A stretch of DNA of 64,000 nt from Ascaphus truei (Eukaryota > Chordata > Amphibia > Anura > Ascaphidae). Shown here in pieces: positions 32,508-44,001 of this stretch. Location of the stretch: the NCBI GenBank assembly GCA_036426205.1, contig CM071573.1, positions 39,449,771 through 39,513,770 of the forward strand. Direction: 5' to 3'. The translations under genes were made by a program, and so were the position numbers. Each line of letters starts with the position of its first letter. Within the stretch, counting starts at the first letter, position 1. The notes beneath the pieces were generated by a model. It did no database searches, was not told the origin of the DNA, and was given only the letters and a program-made list of their open reading frames with translations.

Positions 32508-32643
32508 CGGGGGTGGGATGGGAGGTGGGGTGGAGGGGGTTGGAGGGATAGGAAGGGGGGAGGTGGGTAGGGTGGGCGGAGGGAGGCAGGGGGAGAGGGA
32601 GGGGGGAGGGGGGGGAGGGAGGGGGAGAGAGAGGAGGGGGGAG
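32508..32643 (+). repeat. G-rich purine tract
   Basis: About 135 bases made almost entirely of g and a, with many runs of three to eight g. This has strong potential for G-quadruplex or triplex structure. It sits beside the carboxy end of L1 ORF1, so it may be part of the L1 inter-ORF or inserted sequence. Confidence 0.85.
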
Positions 32644-32699
32644 CATCCGTGAAATTTTCAAGCCTGTCGCGTTGGTCAAGCTTGCCAGCCTTGGGGGAG

Positions 32700-33483
32700 C
32701 CCTTAATCCTAAGGTTCCGCCCCCTTGCGAGCTAGTTCCATCTCAAATTGGGGAAAGGTTTGTATCCTTGATGTTGTTGTTGGTTGGGGGACATCTGAAT
32801 TTAGGTTTCACTTGGCGGATCTTTGTTGGTTATGGCCAACCAATCTTTCTGACATTCGAGGCGGTCCTCCCTGGCGGTTCACTCTCTGTGGTTTCGGCTG
32901 CAGCTGTGGTTCACTGGTGGCCTGAGAAGGTGATAGGCCAATTGCTTGCAAGAAGTTCTCTGATCCTTCTGTGTACCGGAGGGCGCTCTGTTTTCCATTC
33001 CTTATCACAGATAGCTTGAACAGAAAGCACCACCGGTATTTAATTCCCTTTTCCCCCAGGAGTGAGGTTAGCGGTTTCAGCTCCCTGCGACATGCCACGG
33101 TGACGCTTGAGAGATCATTGAAAATTTGTAGGTTGGAGTTTCAAAGGCAGTATCACCATTTATTCTGCAGCAGTTAATAATCCGGTCTTTTGTGGAATAA
33201 TGGTGGAGTCTCACTATAACATCCCTTGCTCTTTTAGGATATCCTGATCTAGGTCTAAAGCTCTATGAGCCTGGTCCATTTCTAGATCTCGTTCCTCTGT
33301 GGTTGGATCGATTGCAGAGAAGAGCCTGATGAGATAGGGACGTAGGTCTTCCACAAGGACCGTCTCAGGTATGTTTCTGACTCTGATGTTTTGTCTTCTT
33401 TCTCTATTCTCATGGTCTTCCTTGTGTATTAGTATTTTGAGATGTGTTGCCACCCCAAAATGTAATAACCATTTGTGGGGCAA
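32700..33483 (-). pseudogene. L1-type ORF1 (RNA-binding protein)
   Basis: ORF1 protein coats LINE RNA and acts as a nucleic-acid chaperone. On the minus strand, 33483-33214 shows ENRERRQNIRVRNIPETV and DQAHRAL, typical of the central RNA-recognition domain. After a frameshift, 33098-32808 shows CRRELKPLTSLLGEKGIKYR and WCF..KLSV, typical of the carboxy-terminal domain. The coiled-coil start is not readable. It belongs with the ORF2 remnant at 28445-31430, since order and strand agree. Confidence 0.75.
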
Positions 33484-33489
33484 TAAATG

Positions 33490-34110
33490 ACGTGACCTAG
33501 GGATTAAGTCTCTGGACTCTAAAAATGCATTAAATCGTAGTAGACATCGGAATGAACTTTTCTGTTAAACATTTTCTTTGTCTGTCTTGTTATTTTCAGT
33601 CGACTGAATAGAATTGATTTCTTCCGTCTCTTTTCAGGCATGAGTGAGGCATAAACGTCCAACAAATATTTAATCTAATATGAGTAACAACCTGCATTAA
33701 AATAGTTATAAAGTGCATTGAAATTGATTGTTTGTTTCTTAGTGGTAGATCCTCAGAGGGTCTCTCATTTTCTAAGGTTATGTTATTTCATTTTAATGTA
33801 TTCATATCCGTAACGTATATCCCCAAAGCTGCTTAACGCTATGTTATTCAGCCATTAACCTTACAAATAAGGGAACATTACATTATAACGGACCTTAGGC
33901 TTCTTTATATGCAAATCATATGGTAATGAGCACTTTACCTACCAATGGAGATCCTCAGACCTAAAGAGCCAAAGAGCCTACAGCGGAAAAGGGAAGGTCT
34001 TAAGTGGTACCCGTAGGAATCGACTGAGTGTCGGAATTAACCCTTTAATAACCCTATTCTAACAGATATATTGTGGACATATAAAAATGGCTGAAACAAA
34101 GCAACAATTT
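33490..34110. other. Unannotated sequence
   Basis: No domain, paired ends or RNA gene seen. Confidence 0.5.
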
Positions 34111-34111
34111 A

Positions 34112-36340
34112 ATATTTTTTTTAAAACTCTTTCTTTATTGAAAGTTTTATGAGAAGGTTGCAGAAAAGAAAAGAGGGTTGGGGGGAGGCTGGTACACATC
34201 ATATACATTTTACAATTCAATTATATTCACAGACATCTCAGAACAGTGCACAAGTCTTTATAGTAACTTACTTAGACAAACCTGTATATTGAACTCTTCA
34301 TTAAGAGAGCAGATAGAAGGTAAAACTCCCCAGAGAATACTAAATATGCCCTCGGGTTATTACATGTTGTGAAACTTCCCATGGATGCCACGCATTGCAG
34401 AACTTATCACAGGTTCCGTTTAGTAGGCGAGTGAGCCACTGCATCAAGTTAACTTATTGCAGTTTATGAAGAATTATATTAAAGGGAAGGGGTTCTTACT
34501 ATTTCCAATATTTTGCAATTACACACCTAGTAGTGGGCAGAATATGAGAGATTAGGATCTGGGATGGTTTGGGGATTCTCTGAACTTTCGTATGCAGGAG
34601 TGCAATAAACGGATTCCTTGGTATCTCAAATCTGGTTACAGATGTAATAGTTGTAGAGAAAAGAGGAAACTGGTGCACAGTCCAATGAAGTGGGTCCCAT
34701 GATAACAAAAATAAATGTTTATTGATGTGAAAACATCCAACAAACGGAGGAGAGCAACCTCCTACGCGTTTCGAAACGCATAGGAGGTTGCTCTCCTCCA
34801 TTTGTTGGATGTTTTCACATTAATAAACATTTATTTTTGTTATCATGGGACCCACTTCATTGGACAGTGCGCCAGTTTCCTCTTTTCTCTACAGCTATCC
34901 ATGTCTACTTGGCTGCACGTCTACCAGGAATCCAAAGGACCAGTGCAATATGTAAGTACTTTTAACACTTTGAGGGGGACCATCCCCATTGGAGGTATTA
35001 TGGGGGTTTATTGCTTGCCCCTACCTCAGGGATCTTTTGGCCCCACAGAGGATGTTATGTCTTATTAGCCTGAGTTCCTTTCTCCATCATTTGTGTGATC
35101 AAACACTGGAGCGCAGTTGTCACTATAAATTTTTACAGATGTAATAGTGTCAAAAGTTCGAGACCATGTGGCGGAGATTTGGGGGCACAACCACCAGATG
35201 TGGGACATTGTCCCAATCTCCCCACAGTCCCTCCAGCATCTGTTGGAAACCTTTTGGAAATTTTTGTGGCGTCTCATAGGAACCATATACCAACGGAAAA
35301 TAATTTTGTATCCATTTTCTTTTATGTTTGTACAAATTGAACTGTATTGGTAAATATAATTTTCCATTCCTCAAGTGAAAGAGTCGTGCCAAAAATCCTT
35401 CTCCCAGTTTAACATATATTAAATTTTAGTGTCGGGATACACCTTGGAGAAGGTTATAGATGATGGTTCAACCTTTTATACAAGAGGAGCCTAGACATAA
35501 TTGTTCAAATCTAGTAGGATTATTTAGTTCCCCCCCCCCCGGAGGATCAAAGAAAGCAAAACATGTGTTAGCTGGAGAAACCTATATAGTTACAAGTTAG
35601 GGAGACCATAGTGTGTTCGTACTGTATGTTTGCTAAAGATTGTAATGTTCCTAATTCAAACAAATGGGTTATTCTGGGTATACCTATATCTCACCAATTA
35701 GAGAAACTCTAAGTATGATTTCCAGCTAGAAACTTTGGGTTAAAAAATAATGGTTGAAGAGAGGAGGAAGACCGTGTCAGCCCCACCTTCATGGCCCCTT
35801 TATACTAGTAGAAAAGGGAGCATTGGATGGAAGTCACATCGCAGGCCTCCCTAGAATGTACAGAGTTGGGTACCAAAAGCAAGTTGGCGAGAGGAAGGGA
35901 TAGTAATAGTGTACGTTCAATTTCTACCCAGCGTTTAGGGTCGGTAGCTTTATGAAAGTCAATGAGGGCGGCGCTCTTAGCCACTACTAGATATAATTTG
36001 AAGTTGAGGAAGGCTAGGCCTTCCATATTTGTAGGCCTTTGTAAAATAGATGTGGCTGTTCTTGTTCGAGCCAAATTAAATTATTTATTTTTGACTGATC
36101 GGTGTTCAGATCCTTTTGGGAATTGTAAACTGAAGTGCCTGGAAAATATATAGCAACCTAGGTAACATATTCGTTTTAACTGCAGCAAATCTGCCCAACC
36201 ATTATATCTCTGTTCTATCCAACATTTTTAAACAATATTATCACAATCTTTAGAATTTAAATACAAATGAGAGCACTGATCAGATAAAAGCTTCCCTTAT
36301 GGATACATTGTTTTAGTAGTCTCTCTATTCCCAAGATTAA
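34112..36340 (-). mobile_element. L1-type LINE, 3' half
   Basis: Minus strand: an A-rich 3' end with aataaag near 34125-34140, then the ORF2 carboxy end split by copy H6. The zinc-knuckle segment (35300-35150: CWRDCG, MSHIWW, CP) and an upstream part near 36074-35990 (GLAFLNFKLY, like the GGLxLPN motif of L1) are clear, and further upstream is a decayed GWADLLQLK region near 36200. A C run at 35531-35540 lies inside it. The opposite-strand L1 segment starting at 36345 supplies the missing reverse transcriptase, which suggests a 5'-inverted copy. Confidence 0.75.
34636..35147 (+). mobile_element. Copy H6: inverted-duplication element with 15-bp target duplication
   Basis: The element covers 34651-35132. 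The perfect direct repeat TTACAGATGTAATAG flanks it at 34636-34650 and 35133-35147, and L1 sequence continues on both sides. The first 243 bases form a near-perfect palindrome centred on TTTCGAAA at 34772. Each arm begins at the CGAAACGC.TAGGAGG half of the recurrent motif and ends with gtgcgccagtttcctctttt. The first half of the motif is absent, so the fusion point lies exactly within it. A single-copy tail of about 240 bases follows. Confidence 0.8.
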
Positions 36341-36344
36341 TGAC

Positions 36345-37390
36345 ACAGACTTGGCATCATTATAACTCAGGAGGAAATCAAATCTGCCATTAATGATCTT
36401 AAACTCTCAAAATCTCCAGGTCCAGGCGTCATCTCCAATACATTTTATAAGACTATTGCAGATATACTATCCCCTCACCTTGCCAGTGTGTTTAATAAAT
36501 GTATTTCCCTGGGTAAATTTCCGCCTGAGGTGCTGCAGGCGACCATGGTCACTATCCCACAGGGAGGTAAAGATCATAATATTTACTCAAACTCTAGACC
36601 CAAATCTTTACTTAATACTGAAACAAAACTATACGCTAAAATTCTTGCCATTCATCTGGGAATGGTCCTCCCTTCTCTGATGCATCCTGATCAGATGGGT
36701 TTCATACCCAAGAGGCAATCCACAGATAATACTGTACTAAGAAAAATATAGATTTTATACATAATGTGCAGTTAAAGAAAACTCCCCTAGTTCTTCTTTC
36801 TTTGGAGAAGGCCTTCGACAGGTTAAATTGGCAGTACTGTACATGTTAAAGTGTTGAGGGCATTTGGTATTGAGGGAGTTTTTTGGGAGCTATTTGGGCT
36901 CTCTATGGATCCCAATCTGCGAGGGTGAATGCAGCCAGGATTATCTCCAAAACCTTTCCCTTATTTTATGGTACACTCTGTCCCTGCTGATGTTTGCATT
37001 GGCTATGAGCCTTTGGCCATTAATATAAGGAATAGCCCAGACATGTCAGGAATCACCTTAGGTCAGAATGAATACAAACTCAGATGATATTTTATTAACA
37101 TTAACAAACCCAGTAATCTCTCTGCCAAATTTACAAGTATTACATAATTTCAGTAAAATCTCAGATTATAAAAGTAATGAAAATAAATGTCAGGCTCTCA
37201 CTATTGGGGTGCAGCAAAAATTGGGGCGCGGGGGGGGGGGTGGTGATCTTTGATTCTTCGTTCTCATTCCACTAGAAAAACATTCCATAAAATATCTGGG
37301 CAGCCATATTACTATGGAGCCATCTGACCTTTTTCAGGAAAATTACCCTCCTTTGTTTAAAACACTTGCAAGAGATTTTTTTTTTAAAGC
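36345..37390 (+). mobile_element. L1-type reverse transcriptase segment, opposite strand
   Basis: Plus strand: EEIKSAINDL and KSPGPG (about 36365-36425), a region with LLNTETKLYAKILA (36600-36650), HPDQMGFIPKRQSTDN (36690-36735), LEKAFDRLNW (about 36801), DDILLTLTNP (from about 37080) and KYLGSH (about 37290). This is the L1 palm domain with several frameshifts. A G run sits at 37229-37239. It stops near LARDF at about 37378. The minus-strand neighbour starts at roughly the next part of the protein, as expected of a twin-primed, 5'-inverted insertion. Confidence 0.75.
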
Positions 37391-38880
37391 GATTAACTAT
37401 AATATGTTGTTTAATAATGAAAGTGAATAATAGATGTGTTTATGTGGCTTACTATTGTATATATATCATTTATGGTATAAAGTATGAGTTTGCCAGAATG
37501 AATCTACATAGGAGAAAATGATTTCCAAAAAGACAGAAGTAACTAAAATAATATTTAATTACACACAATTCAGGCACTGTTAATAAAAAAAATATATTTT
37601 TTAACATATATCATATTCTAACTAGTATAATATACAAACGTTCCCTAATAATGTTCTTTCCCAAAGCGCATGTGTGGTGTATTTTATTAGGATATGTAAT
37701 CACCGTTCATCCAGGTAACGTTACCTTGGATCTTACTTTTGCATATAATTAGCCTTGAGGATACCCGATAATAAGGAGGAAAATAAGATCCAGTTACCTA
37801 TTTTGGGACCGTTACGTTATTTGCACAGAATCAGCGACCTTCTTAGGGTCTAACTCCTTCCTTGCTTGTTCCTGTTTGTTTCTACATCTAAAACTCCCAA
37901 GCCCGACAGATAAAATGCTACAAGGTGTCCGTGTAAAAGGCAAAACCTACCACTTTGCAACGTCCCTAGCTCATTCTTTTCATGCAGTTTGTATCAAGTA
38001 TGTTTAATTTTGTGGCATATTTACATAAGGTTAAAGAAACACAGGTTATGTATCAACTTACTGAAGTTCAGGCCTCTAAAAGAAGATGAGGTTAATGTCA
38101 TCTTAGACATGGTACTTCAAATCCACACAATTGAAAGAGAGAAGTGACATGTTACAGGTTCAAACACATGGTAGCTCTGTCCTAACTCCTTCTATGAACA
38201 TTTAAGTCAACATAACACAAAGCATTTTCATATATTGACGCTAAGAGACGCAATGTGGAGAACCATATGTATTAGATGTACTCAGTTTACATTATCTTTT
38301 CAGTAAATGAAAATACGGTGTGTGGTGTATTTGCATGTCTCAGACAGGTCTGCAACACTATCGGTGTTACCCCATTATCCCCATTATCGGTTAGCAAACA
38401 GTGCTTCCACTGCAGCCAGGGATTCTGGGTAATGACATGCAATTGAGCACATGAGCATTTCAATGCCCTTATTTATGAGGAACAGTTGAATCATATTTCA
38501 GTGGATGTTAAAAAAAATTGCAGGTTACATACAAGTCCAGATCTCATATATTTTTTTTGTATAAACTGGCTTTGCATTATTCACCTTGTTAACTTAAGTG
38601 ATTGCAAAATCTTCCAACATTTTCCTGTTTAAAGAAATATTGCCAAGCAAAGGAAGAGTTAAAAGGACTTGGTCTGATTCTAAGGCATATTATGTAAACA
38701 TCTTAACTTCTCTAGCATGATCCACTGCATTGTAGACCAAACAAATTAGTAGGGACTGGATGTCATGGCTGTTTCTTTTTATTAGATAAAGGTAAAACTG
38801 TGTGCCAATTAACAAGAGACATGATGTCAAATATATCTCTGGGATGTGTGTGATTTCTTACAATTCAATTCATGAATTTT
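37391..38880. other. Mostly unannotated; TTATGGTGGG-family piece at 38310-38460
   Basis: At 38310-38460 the blocks tttgcatgtctcagacaggtc and cttccactgcagccagggatt match the family at 6464. The rest is AT-rich, with no gene or paired ends. Confidence 0.5.
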
Positions 38881-38904
38881 ATCCACAACAGTTATTGGAG
38901 ACTA

Positions 38905-39062
38905 TGGGGCATATGGATCAAGGTAAAAATGGTGCTATTCTTGGGCAAAAAAAAGGTCTCAAACAAAACAAATCCTCTTATTTTCAATGGGATTTTTTTT
39001 CCTTTGATACATATGGTGCAGGTCTTTTGCTGTAAAATTGCACCACATTTGCCTTGATACAT
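38905..39062. repeat. Palindromic repeat
   Basis: The left part gcatatggatcaaggtaaaaatggtgc returns inverted as gcaccacatttgccttgatac on the right, with a ctttgatacatatggtgcag block between. It resembles the loose palindromes at 9180 and 17412. Probably a small MITE. Confidence 0.5.
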
Positions 39063-39983
39063 TATTGAATAGAAGTTAAGATCTTGCATCTTATGGGGAA
39101 TCTCCCCCATACCCCCTTTTGTTTTACACTCAAACGTCTATCAATGCATCATAGTACGGTGGTACTGACTCCATTTGGATCTCTTGTATGAGCCTTTGAC
39201 TTCTGGATTGGATATAGGAAGAGTTAGGGAAGAGGTATTTCTTTGGCACACCTATTTTAGTAGCATATATCAATTTCTGTATCTAAATCATACCTATTGT
39301 TTTCTTTCTCTTAGCATTCAAAAACTGTGCAAAATCTGAGATGGCATAAAGTCCTTAGACTTTTATATGTAGTAGAAAATATGTTGTATATATTACATAT
39401 CAACTGCTTTATAAATTATAGCGAGGTTGGTCCTGAAGAATCTCTGACGAAATAAACCCAGAACACATTTTTATGTAGTGATACGTAAGGCAGTAGAAAC
39501 TATTTTGAATGTACTACATATCCATTTATTTGTAAGTAGTTTATAAATAGATTTTCATACAAATTGTTTCCGAAATAAAAAAAAACACAATATACTTTTT
39601 TTATGTCGTTATGTGAAAGGTGGAGGTGTGTATGGTAATGTCCTACTCTATGAGTAAATAGCATTAATAATTTGAATGCTGCGTGTTTGTGTAACTACAT
39701 ACTTACAAATAGAGATACTGTAGGTGTGAGGTTATGAGCGTGGAGAAAATGTCGTATACAAGCAAAAACTCAACTTAGTTTGAACAAATATGCTCCCCAT
39801 GGACCACATATAATGTTAACTAGATGAATTAATAAAGGCCATGGTGAAAATATTGTGAAAGCTTAATGGCCTGCATAACCAGATGACATATATAAGACAA
39901 CTCTGACGTTTTGTTCAAGGGTGACTTCTGTTCCCCCTTTTGTATCTAAAGCTCCCGCCTTAAACCTTTGTCACTCCCTGTTT
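39063..39983. other. Unannotated sequence
   Basis: No gene, repeat ends or RNA seen. Confidence 0.5.
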
Positions 39984-40122
39984 TCAGGATATCCCTGCTT
40001 CAGCACATGTAGCTCAATCAGTGGCTCAGTCAAAGCCATTGATTGAGCCACCTGTGCTGAAGCTAGAATATCCTGAAAACCTGACCTGTTGAGGGGTCTT
40101 GAGGACTGAGTTTGGGAACCCC
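39984..40122. mobile_element. hAT-type palindromic MITE, variant
   Basis: It shares the central arms of the 1837 family (ttcaggatatccctgcttcagc and its inverse). Its right end is ttgggaacccctg, which is different from the ccacccctg ends of the other copies. The left end is diverged. No target duplication found. Confidence 0.65.
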
Positions 40123-40829
40123 TGTGTTACTCAATGTTTAGTTTTACATTTGTGACTATCTGGTGACTTTCATAAAATTGTGTACGTTTGAACAGGACTT
40201 TTGTTGGATTTTGACATTTTTTATGAATCTTTCGCGAAACTCACTAATTTTGCGAATATTCATTTATGCGGAAAGATGAAAAAACACAAGAAACTCCTGT
40301 GTTAAAAAGAGGCTGGGGACAAATGATTTTCAAAGACATATACTATATATTTATAACAGAGTTCAGAAAAATAGCAATCACAGGGCTTACTTTAAGAATT
40401 AAGATGAATAAGCTGAATACGTTTTTAATTTGACATCAAAAGCTGAACATTTAATGTTAGCCTTGTGGATATATGTAGCTTTCTCCAGAAATATACATAT
40501 GAATGAAGAAAGACTATGGCAGCAATATCAATAATGTAGAAAGGCTGGCTGATTTATTAGACAGTTGGGGGGAAATGAATAATATCAACCAGCTAGGAGC
40601 AATTTTACAATTTATGGGCGATCAGGATTAAAATAAAGAAGATTAAGTTATCTGTTAGCACAGTTTGTGGGTCATGTAAGAAATTGTAAAAAAAATGTAA
40701 GAAATTGCAAAGAAAAGGAAAAAAACAACTTTAAACATATGTGGTTTTAACAGTATTTTCACAATAAAAAAGGAATGGGAAGGTATCTTTATGACTTATC
40801 ACTTCCAACTAGTTTAAAAGTGTAACAAT
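40123..40829. other. Unannotated AT-rich sequence
   Basis: Nothing supportable. It ends at the left target duplication of copy H7. Confidence 0.5.
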
Positions 40830-41796
40830 GTAAATCAGTATAAGAGGTGAATGTCCAGAGATGGGGACGGAGCACTGCTGAAAAATACAGGGGCTAACAC
40901 CATGTGAGAGTTAAAAAATTATGTTTTAATGATGTGGCATGTAGGGAACCAATTCTGACGCGTCAGTTGTTATCATGTTCCCTACATGCCACATCATTAA
41001 AACATAATTTTTTAACTCTCCCATGGTGTTAGCCCCTGTATTTTTCAGCGTGCTCCGTCCCCATCTCTGAATGTTCACCTCGCACGCATCAGGACAAGCT
41101 GCCTAAGGCTGCGGTCCCAGTGATCACTGTGCCACGTGCGCCAGGCGGGGGGTGGGGGGGCGGCGCGTGCACAGCGCACCCGCGATCTGCAGTCTTTAGG
41201 GAGAGAGGGAGATTGCGATGGGAGGGGGCGTGGGCGGGGTTTTGCGGGGGCGTGGCCATGACCTCACGCGGCTGGTTCGCCCTCATTGGGTGAACCGCCG
41301 GCGGGGGCGTGGCCACGCCTCTGTCGCCAGTTCTGAACTCAATTCCATTGAGTTAAAAAAAACTGCGAGTACAGCGCGGCTGCACCTTCAGCGGGAAGGT
41401 GAGTACTGGGCCCAGCCCCATTGAGGGGCGGTGCTTACACGCACAGCGCCCGCCGAGGTGTGCGCTGTAGCAGTGACTGGGACCGCAGCCTAATGTGAGT
41501 ACTGTTTTTTCTACACTAATTGACTGTGGAGGAATTGACCAACATTGGTGTTACTCTAGGTGTGTCCAGTGGAGTCCTTCCATTGTATTATGCTTTGTAC
41601 CTCCACTACATGGACAGTTATTGCTATTAACTCCTCATATGAGATGCAGATACACTGGGTCTATCAGTCTCACTGGGCTTAAACTCAGAACTTGTCCTAT
41701 ACATACTCATACTCATGATGCAAGACTTATTGGAATACATGTTTCCTGTGGATACTGAGCACCGTTACTTGGAACCTTTTCGTAAATCAGTATAAG
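40830..41796 (+). mobile_element. Copy H7: inverted-duplication element with 15-bp target duplication
   Basis: The element covers 40845-41781 and is flanked by the perfect direct repeat GTAAATCAGTATAAG at 40830-40844 and 41782-41796. Its first 240 bases are a palindrome (40846-40948 with 40970-41083) centred on ctgacgcgtcag, which resembles the ACGCGTCAG end of the H3 motif. The arms contain the T-rich block and the tgctccgtcccc block typical of sister tails. A Harbinger MITE is nested at 41107-41490. The single-copy tail continues to 41781. Confidence 0.75.
41107..41490. mobile_element. Harbinger-type MITE, GC-rich, nested in H7
   Basis: A 384-bp element with inverted ends GGCTGCGGTCCCAGT. 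It is flanked by TAA on both sides (41104-41106 and 41491-41493), the TWA target of PIF/Harbinger transposons. It is very CpG-rich. It carries GGTTCGCCCTCATTGGG near 41273, shared with the element at 8465. It must be younger than H7, because H7's target duplications lie outside it. It codes for no transposase. Confidence 0.85.
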
Positions 41797-42059
41797 TTAT
41801 GCTACGGGATACAACTAAATACATTATCCCCTGTACACAGCACTAAAGGAAGAGAGATTACTGTTTCACCCAGTCATACCTGTTATACATACATATATAT
41901 ATTTCTTTTTTTGTTGTGATTACATCTCGTAATACTTCTGTATATGTATTTCAAACAGCTGTTTATAAAAGTAAAATAGAAATTAAAAATGAAATAGAGA
42001 TAGGTGAATTTATGAAACTGGTGGATTTTGAATATTCTTAACTGGCAAAAGTTGTGAAA

Positions 42060-42241
42060 ATTGCACACACTTCCCTTAAACCACTATTGCTTCAAATCCA
42101 TTTTGACATGGAGCCCTATAACTTATGCTTGCTGCATTGCACAGCTTTCAGCACATGCAAATGAGCACACAGCAATATTTCCATTTGCTATATGCTTTAC
42201 GGTGGAGGTTTTTTTTGTCACTTTTTTTTACCCACCATAAC
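42060..42241 (-). repeat. TTATGGTGGGTA-family repeat, inverted copy
   Basis: Minus strand: ttatggtgggtaaaaaaaag, then aaagcatatagcaaatggaaatatt, then tgctcatttgcatgtgctga. Same block order as 6464-6780. It ends exactly at the TTAA of the next element. Confidence 0.65.
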
Positions 42242-42245
42242 TTAA

Positions 42246-42580
42246 AGCTGCAGTTCAGGCAATATCCTGCATGTGTGTTTTTTAATAAATCAGTTCTGTA
42301 GTAAGAAAAAATACTTTTAGCATTTTTTGTTTTAAAAACAACAACTTTGAAAGACCAATTTTCTTGTATTCTATTTTAACAAGCATGCTTGTTCCGATAG
42401 CAACGATTTACATTCCCCATATTTAAAGATGTCGCCAAACTTCGCCGATCAGTAGACGGAGAACGAATTGACCGGCAGCTATGCAGTTTTTTAGGTAAGT
42501 AGAGATTGCACAACTGAAACTATTGAAGTTAAAAAACAAAACTAAAAAAACAAACAAAAACGGGAGCCTGAACTGCAGCT
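42246..42580. mobile_element. TTAA-target MITE (Kolobok- or piggyBac-type)
   Basis: A 335-bp element with exact inverted ends AGCTGCAGTTCAGGC. It is flanked by TTAA at 42242-42245 and 42581-42584. The four-base TTAA duplication is the mark of Kolobok and piggyBac transposons; which of the two supplied the enzyme cannot be told here. It has no coding capacity. Confidence 0.8.
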
Positions 42581-42714
42581 TTAACTAGTCCTTGAGGACT
42601 GGAGTTGGTCTCTTCTGCTTTACAGACTTCTGTTATCTCAGGCTCTTCAAATACAATCTAGAAGAGAGATGACAGATTTTGTCAGACGAGTGTAACAAAT
42701 TAATCATCAGACAA

Positions 42715-42717
<3 letters not shown>

Positions 42718-42800
<83 letters not shown>

Positions 42801-43487
42801 AATCTTATGCGATGTATCTGTTTTCGGTTCACGAATGGCCTCACCACATTCAGTCCAATCACATATAGTTTTAATATATATTGTTTACATATATTCAATT
42901 GTTATGACCTACACAATATTTATTCACAATAGAGTGTCACTTTAAATAATATACAATTACATATGCATATTCACATAAACACATAACATCACAGATATTC
43001 ACATTTAGTTATATATATTTAGTTATATATATTTAGATCATACACAGTTAGTTTCATTAATACCACACAAGACTAATTATTTAATTTTTATGCTACACAC
43101 ACATGACACACACACACAACATTATATGATTCATGCTGAGATTTCTTCTGTTCTTGCTTAAAAATATCCTTTGCTGCACCAACGGCTCCAACTGTAATCC
43201 ACATACCTGAAAATTAAATAATGGATAATATCAGGTACATATACTACTAATTGGTAAGTGGGACTCTAATCCACATAATATTCTAACAATTGGTATTCTA
43301 TCAACAATTATTTAGGTTACTGCTACTGGTGTCAGGTATTCAGGTCTTTAAAGTAAAATCTTGGGGTTAATATGGTTTGTTAATTAACTCTACACTTGGT
43401 AGAATCTCCAATTCTTGATACATTATTTCTTATTAATATAGATATATATATATAATTATATATATATATTATATATATATATAATTG

Positions 43488-43519
<32 letters not shown>

Positions 43520-43962
43520 TATATAAAAATTATATATCAGTGTATATGTACAATTTTTCAAATTCTCATTTGGTTCCTATACCTAATCCAACTACTAATC
43601 ATAAAAAGAGATTATTAATACTAATCTTAATTCTGACTTAAATTCTAGACAAAAATTACTCACCCATTTGTACTAATGAATTGGTATACTATCCTTATGG
43701 TTAACAATTTCAAACAATATTTTGTGAAATTTTCAACTATTTAAACATATATTTTGTGAAAATACGAGCTATTTAAACACCAATTTGATCAAATTTTTTT
43801 AAAGATTTAGTGCGGTCCTCATAATCAGTCTATTGGGATTGTTATTGAATGATGTTTAATGTAATAGACTGGTTAAACCTTTGTAATCAACTCATTAATT
43901 GACTCGTTAATATATGCAAATTTCCTTGATATAAATACTATGGAGGGGCATCCAATGGGTAT
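42718..43962. other. AT-rich region with two TA microsatellites
   Basis: ta repeats at 42718-42796 and 43436-43516. The rest is AT-rich, without gene or paired ends that I can support. Confidence 0.6.
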
Positions 43963-44001
43963 CCCCTGATGAAGTCATGATAGATGACGAAACGCGTAGG
44001 G
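43963..44001 (+). ncRNA. Hammerhead-like motif, copy H8
   Basis: In order: CCC, CTGATGA, extra A, stem GTCAT/ATGAC with loop gatag, GAAAC, GC, GTA, GGG. Except for the extra A after the first core segment, this is a complete type-I hammerhead layout: CCC and GGG would form a three-pair stem I, A and C after GAA pair with GT in a minimal stem III, and GTA would be the cleavage triplet. All conserved core bases are present. The extra A and very short stems I and III make activity uncertain. Confidence 0.6.

Noticed and set aside
40955..40966. Full hammerhead-like motif in copy H7
   Set aside because: Only the ACGCGTCAG-like half is left at the palindrome centre; the first core strand and stem are not present.
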